In this document: piece by piece, positions 5,899 through 8,272 of the stretch | How positions within the stretch are numbered: position 1 is the stretch's first letter | Layout of the letters: the number at the start of each line of letters is the position of its first letter | Assembly: GCA_016212735.1 (NCBI GenBank) | Contig: JACRDZ010000150.1 | Span: 1 to 8,272, forward strand | Source: Candidatus Firestoneibacteriota bacterium | Lineage (GTDB): Bacteria > JACRDZ01 | Length of the DNA: 8,272 nucleotides | Direction: 5' to 3' | Position numbers and translations under genes: made by a program | Notes under the pieces: generated by a model | Database searches by the model: none | What the model was told of the DNA's origin: nothing | What the model saw: only the letters and a program-made list of their open reading frames with translations

Positions 5899-8272
5899 TT
5901 AATAATCCTTTATTCCGATTTTCATCTTTAAAAAATACTTCTTTTCGTTCAATTTTAATATTAATTAATTCATTTTGAGTAAAATTAAACATATATTTTA
6001 AAACATCTTTTGGGCGAAGTCCCTCTCCTCGACACAAAGATAGCCTTATATACAATAATACCATCTTTTTATCAGAAGGTAAAATAGAAAGATTAATAAT
6101 TTCACGTTTTATTTCTATTCTTTTACACAAAGATTTTCTACCATTTTCAATTAAAATTTCATTTTTAGATAATAAGTTATCTATTCTATTCTTTATTTCT
6201 ACTTCATCCATGCATATTTCTTTTGGAATCTTTACAATATATGAAGAAGCAATAATATCTTCCATCAGTGATTTCTCTGATTTACAATAATTAATCTCGA
6301 TTATTGAAATATCCTCAGGTAATGCGAAGACAAGTTTTTCTTTAATAATATTTATATCTAATATTCTGGTAATTTTTATATCTAAATATTCGCTTATGCT
6401 TGTTGTCCCAACTGGTAGAACAGTACCAAATGAAAATAATATTTTTGGATTGAATCCATTTGAAAAAGCAACAGGAAGACCCGAACGTCTAAAAGCTCTG
6501 TCCCATAAACGCATAACACTAAGATGAGAAATATACTGCAGCTTCCCTGTTTTACTGTATTTAATACGTAAATTAAATTTATTCCCTTCTTTTTTCTGAT
6601 CTGTTTCTTCTTTTTCCTGATTTCTGACTTCTGTATCCGGGGTCCGCACTTCAGTGGATTTCTTTACTTCTATCTTCTGACATATATTTTCCATGCCGCA
6701 TATCTGACATACGTCATGGTGACAATTATTGCTTTTTTCACCAGAATAAGCTTTATTATATTCCTTTATTAGGAATTCCTTTGAAACACCAGTTGAAATA
6801 TGTTCCCATGGTAATGTTGATTCTAATAATAGTTTTTGATTTGCATAAGAATTCATATTAAGTCCCTGTTCAATAAAAGCATTTTGCCAGACATCAAATC
6901 TGAAACATTTATCCCAGCTGTCAAATTTCGCACCATTTTCCCATGCTTTTTTTATTGCTATACTTATTTCTCTAGTTCCTCTTGCTAATACGGATTCCAA
7001 AAAACTCATTTCTACAGGCTGAAATTTAATATTATTATGAAAATACTGACGAAGATATTTCATCTTTTCACGCAATATTTCCATTTTTTCCTGTCCTAAC
7101 CACTGAAAAGGCGTATGAGATTTTGGGATAAAAGGAGAAACTGTAATATTAATATTCACTCCTCCCCCGGAAGCTTTCTTTCCTGTTTTATACAATTCTT
7201 TAACTAAATCTCTTATTGCTGTTATATCTTCATCTTTTTCAGTTGGAAGTCCGATCATAAAATATAATTTTATACTTCTCCACCCATTTTTAAAAACACC
7301 TTCAATAGTACGAATCAGGTCTTCATCGGTTATACCTTTATTTATAACATCTCTAAGACGCTGAGTAGCTGCTTCAGGAGCAAAAGTCAATCCTGTTTTT
7401 CGGATGTTCTCTATAGCACGTGCAGTATCACTTGAAAAATTATCAAGTCTTTGAGACGGCAGTGCTAAAGAAACTTTTTGATCTTTAAAAATATAAATCA
7501 ATTCTTTAACAAGACTTTCTAAACATGGGAAATCACCCGCACAAAGTGAAGCTAAAGAAAGTTCATCATAACCGGTATTTTTAATCAGTTCTTTTGCCAT
7601 GTGTATAATATCCTTTTTTGTACGATGTCTTACAGGACGATAAATAATTCCTGCTTGACAGAAGCGGCATCCGCGACTGCATCCTCTGGAGATTTCCAGA
7701 ATAGCTCTGTCGTGTACAATGGAAATATGAGGGACAAGAAATTTATTTGGATAACTTTTTTTATCAAGAATAGTAAAAATTCTTTTTTCAATTGTCTGAG
7801 GGACATATTCAAATAAAGGTGTAACAAAATTATCACTATTTTTAACAGTATAGAATTCCGGAATATAAACACCTTTAATTTTAACTAATTCACGGAGTAC
7901 ATCATGTCTATTGCTAAATTTCTCACGCCAATTTTTACAAATTTCAGCAATTTCAATGACAACTTCCTCTCCATCTCCTATTACAAAAGCATCGAAATAA
8001 AGATGCATTGGTTCAGGATTAAAAACACATGGACCGCCAGCTATTACAAGAGGATGTTTTTTTTCTCTTTCTCTGGAAAAAAGTGGTATTTTAGCAAGAT
8101 CAAGCATATTAAGCACATTTGTATATCCAGTTTCATTCTGCAAAGTAAAACCAACTATATCAAACTGATTAATTGGTATGCATGATTCCAGACTGCATAG
8201 AGGTATATTCTGATTTCTTAAAATCGTCTCAAAATCCTGTGCAGGCGCATAAACTCTTTCTGCAGCAACACC
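5882..8272 (-). CDS. Radical SAM protein fused to DUF2344 (TIGR03960 + TIGR03936 type), 5'-truncated by the window edge
   Basis: The reading frame is open to the window edge and gives 796 visible residues, numbered here from 8272; the true start lies outside. Residues about 1-110 match the N-terminal, B12-binding-like part of TIGR03960 proteins (SLESC, FDIVGF, TNVLNMLDLA, GGPCVFNPEP). The radical SAM core follows, with cluster cysteines C198, C202 and C205 (CX3CX2C, GCSRGCRFC), then APEAATQR near 294 and MIGLPTE near 339. Cysteines 517, 522, 525 and 531 form a second cluster, followed by a charged linker. Residues about 564-780 match DUF2344 (YSKTGKLQYISHLSVMRLW, SNGFNPK, LPVGTTS, EYLDI). The reaction is not established for this family. 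Its frequent position next to rng suggests a role in ribosome or RNA metabolism, which is inference. In many bacteria the two halves are separate genes; here they are one chain. Family assignment is firm, function is open. Confidence 0.93.
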   Translation of the reverse strand, partial: GVAAERVYAPAQDFETILRNQNIPLCSLESCIPINQFDIVGFTLQNETGYTNVLNMLDLAKIPLFSREREKKHPLVIAGGPCVFNPEPMHLYFDAFVIGDGEEVVIEIAEICKNWREKFSNRHDVLRELVKIKGVYIPEFYTVKNSDNFVTPLFEYVPQTIEKRIFTILDKKSYPNKFLVPHISIVHDRAILEISRGCSRGCRFCQAGIIYRPVRHRTKKDIIHMAKELIKNTGYDELSLASLCAGDFPCLESLVKELIYIFKDQKVSLALPSQRLDNFSSDTARAIENIRKTGLTFAPEAATQRLRDVINKGITDEDLIRTIEGVFKNGWRSIKLYFMIGLPTEKDEDITAIRDLVKELYKTGKKASGGGVNINITVSPFIPKSHTPFQWLGQEKMEILREKMKYLRQYFHNNIKFQPVEMSFLESVLARGTREISIAIKKAWENGAKFDSWDKCFRFDVWQNAFIEQGLNMNSYANQKLLLESTLPWEHISTGVSKEFLIKEYNKAYSGEKSNNCHHDVCQICGMENICQKIEVKKSTEVRTPDTEVRNQEKEETDQKKEGNKFNLRIKYSKTGKLQYISHLSVMRLWDRAFRRSGLPVAFSNGFNPKILFSFGTVLPVGTTSISEYLDIKITRILDINIIKEKLVFALPEDISIIEINYCKSEKSLMEDIIASSYIVKIPKEICMDEVEIKNRIDNLLSKNEILIENGRKSLCKRIEIKREIINLSILPSDKKMVLLYIRLSLCRGEGLRPKDVLKYMFNFTQNELINIKIERKEVFFKDENRNKGLLNELCS
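5906..5911 (-). promoter_or_regulatory. Ribosome binding site of the propeller gene, inside the upstream coding region
   Basis: The minus strand reads AAAGGA, 7 nt before the ATG at 5898. The site lies within the last codons of the radical SAM gene. It supports the ATG start and the 17-nt overlap, and suggests translational coupling. Confidence 0.75.
6614..6655 (-). repeat. Two tandem 21-nt units encoding a TEVR heptad in the linker of the radical SAM fusion
   Basis: In frame, the minus strand encodes TEVRTPD followed directly by TEVRNQE, with four of seven residues identical. The units sit in a charged, probably disordered stretch (EVKKS...QKKEGNK) between the second cysteine cluster and the DUF2344 domain. 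The first unit is locally richer in G+C than the flanking gene (GCGGACCCCGG). Confidence 0.6.

Noticed and set aside
8141..8143. TTG start codon at 8143 for the radical SAM gene
   Set aside because: The frame continues upstream to 8272 and encodes family-conserved sequence (SLESC, NQFDIVGFTLQ), so the leucine codon is internal and the gene is truncated by the window.
1..8272. CRISPR arrays, tRNA or rRNA genes, insertion sequences, phage or defence genes
   Set aside because: Reading through the window showed no regularly spaced repeats, transposase motifs, RNA-gene signatures or known defence domains. Almost all the DNA is taken up by the six genes.

Overview
The window is AT-rich (by eye about one third G+C) and bacterial. 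Every gene lies on the minus strand, so transcription runs from position 8272 down to 1. In that order I read six genes: a radical SAM protein fused to a DUF2344 domain (5' end outside the window), a secreted or membrane-anchored beta-propeller-like protein of unknown function, ribonuclease G (rng), the recombination ATPase RadA, an OppF/DppF-type peptide-importer ATPase, and a membrane-anchored protein with a degenerate GGDEF domain (3' end outside the window). The junctions are a 17-nt overlap, then gaps of 3, 24, 11 and 78 nt. Shine-Dalgarno-like sites precede all five visible starts. I see no convincing terminator, and the first five genes look like one operon.

Organism: the fused TIGR03960/TIGR03936-type radical SAM protein next to rng is a bacterial arrangement seen across many anaerobic and candidate phyla. 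The low G+C, the lone dipeptide-type ATPase, and a charged TEVR-repeat linker suggest an uncultured, probably anaerobic lineage, perhaps of the Elusimicrobia/Omnitrophica/Firestonebacteria kind. This is an impression from gene content, not a phylogenetic result.

Region 5882-8272 holds the radical SAM fusion. It has a CX3CX2C cluster motif, a second cysteine cluster before the charged linker, and a C-terminal DUF2344 domain. Region 4696-5898 holds a protein with an N-terminal export signal and about seven propeller-type repeats, placed between two genes that are usually adjacent. Regions 3163-4692 and 1765-3138 hold intact rng and radA with all expected motifs. Region 773-1753 holds an intact OppF/DppF-like ATPase with no permease or binding-protein gene in view. 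Region 1-694 holds two transmembrane helices and a GGDEF domain whose signature reads NEHMF, so it is probably not an active diguanylate cyclase.

The best-understood genes act in RNA processing (rng) and DNA repair (radA), and the radical SAM protein may belong to ribosome or RNA metabolism by association. The last two genes look like unrelated passengers. I find no CRISPR array, tRNA, rRNA, insertion sequence or phage gene. The least explained items are the propeller protein and the degenerate GGDEF protein.
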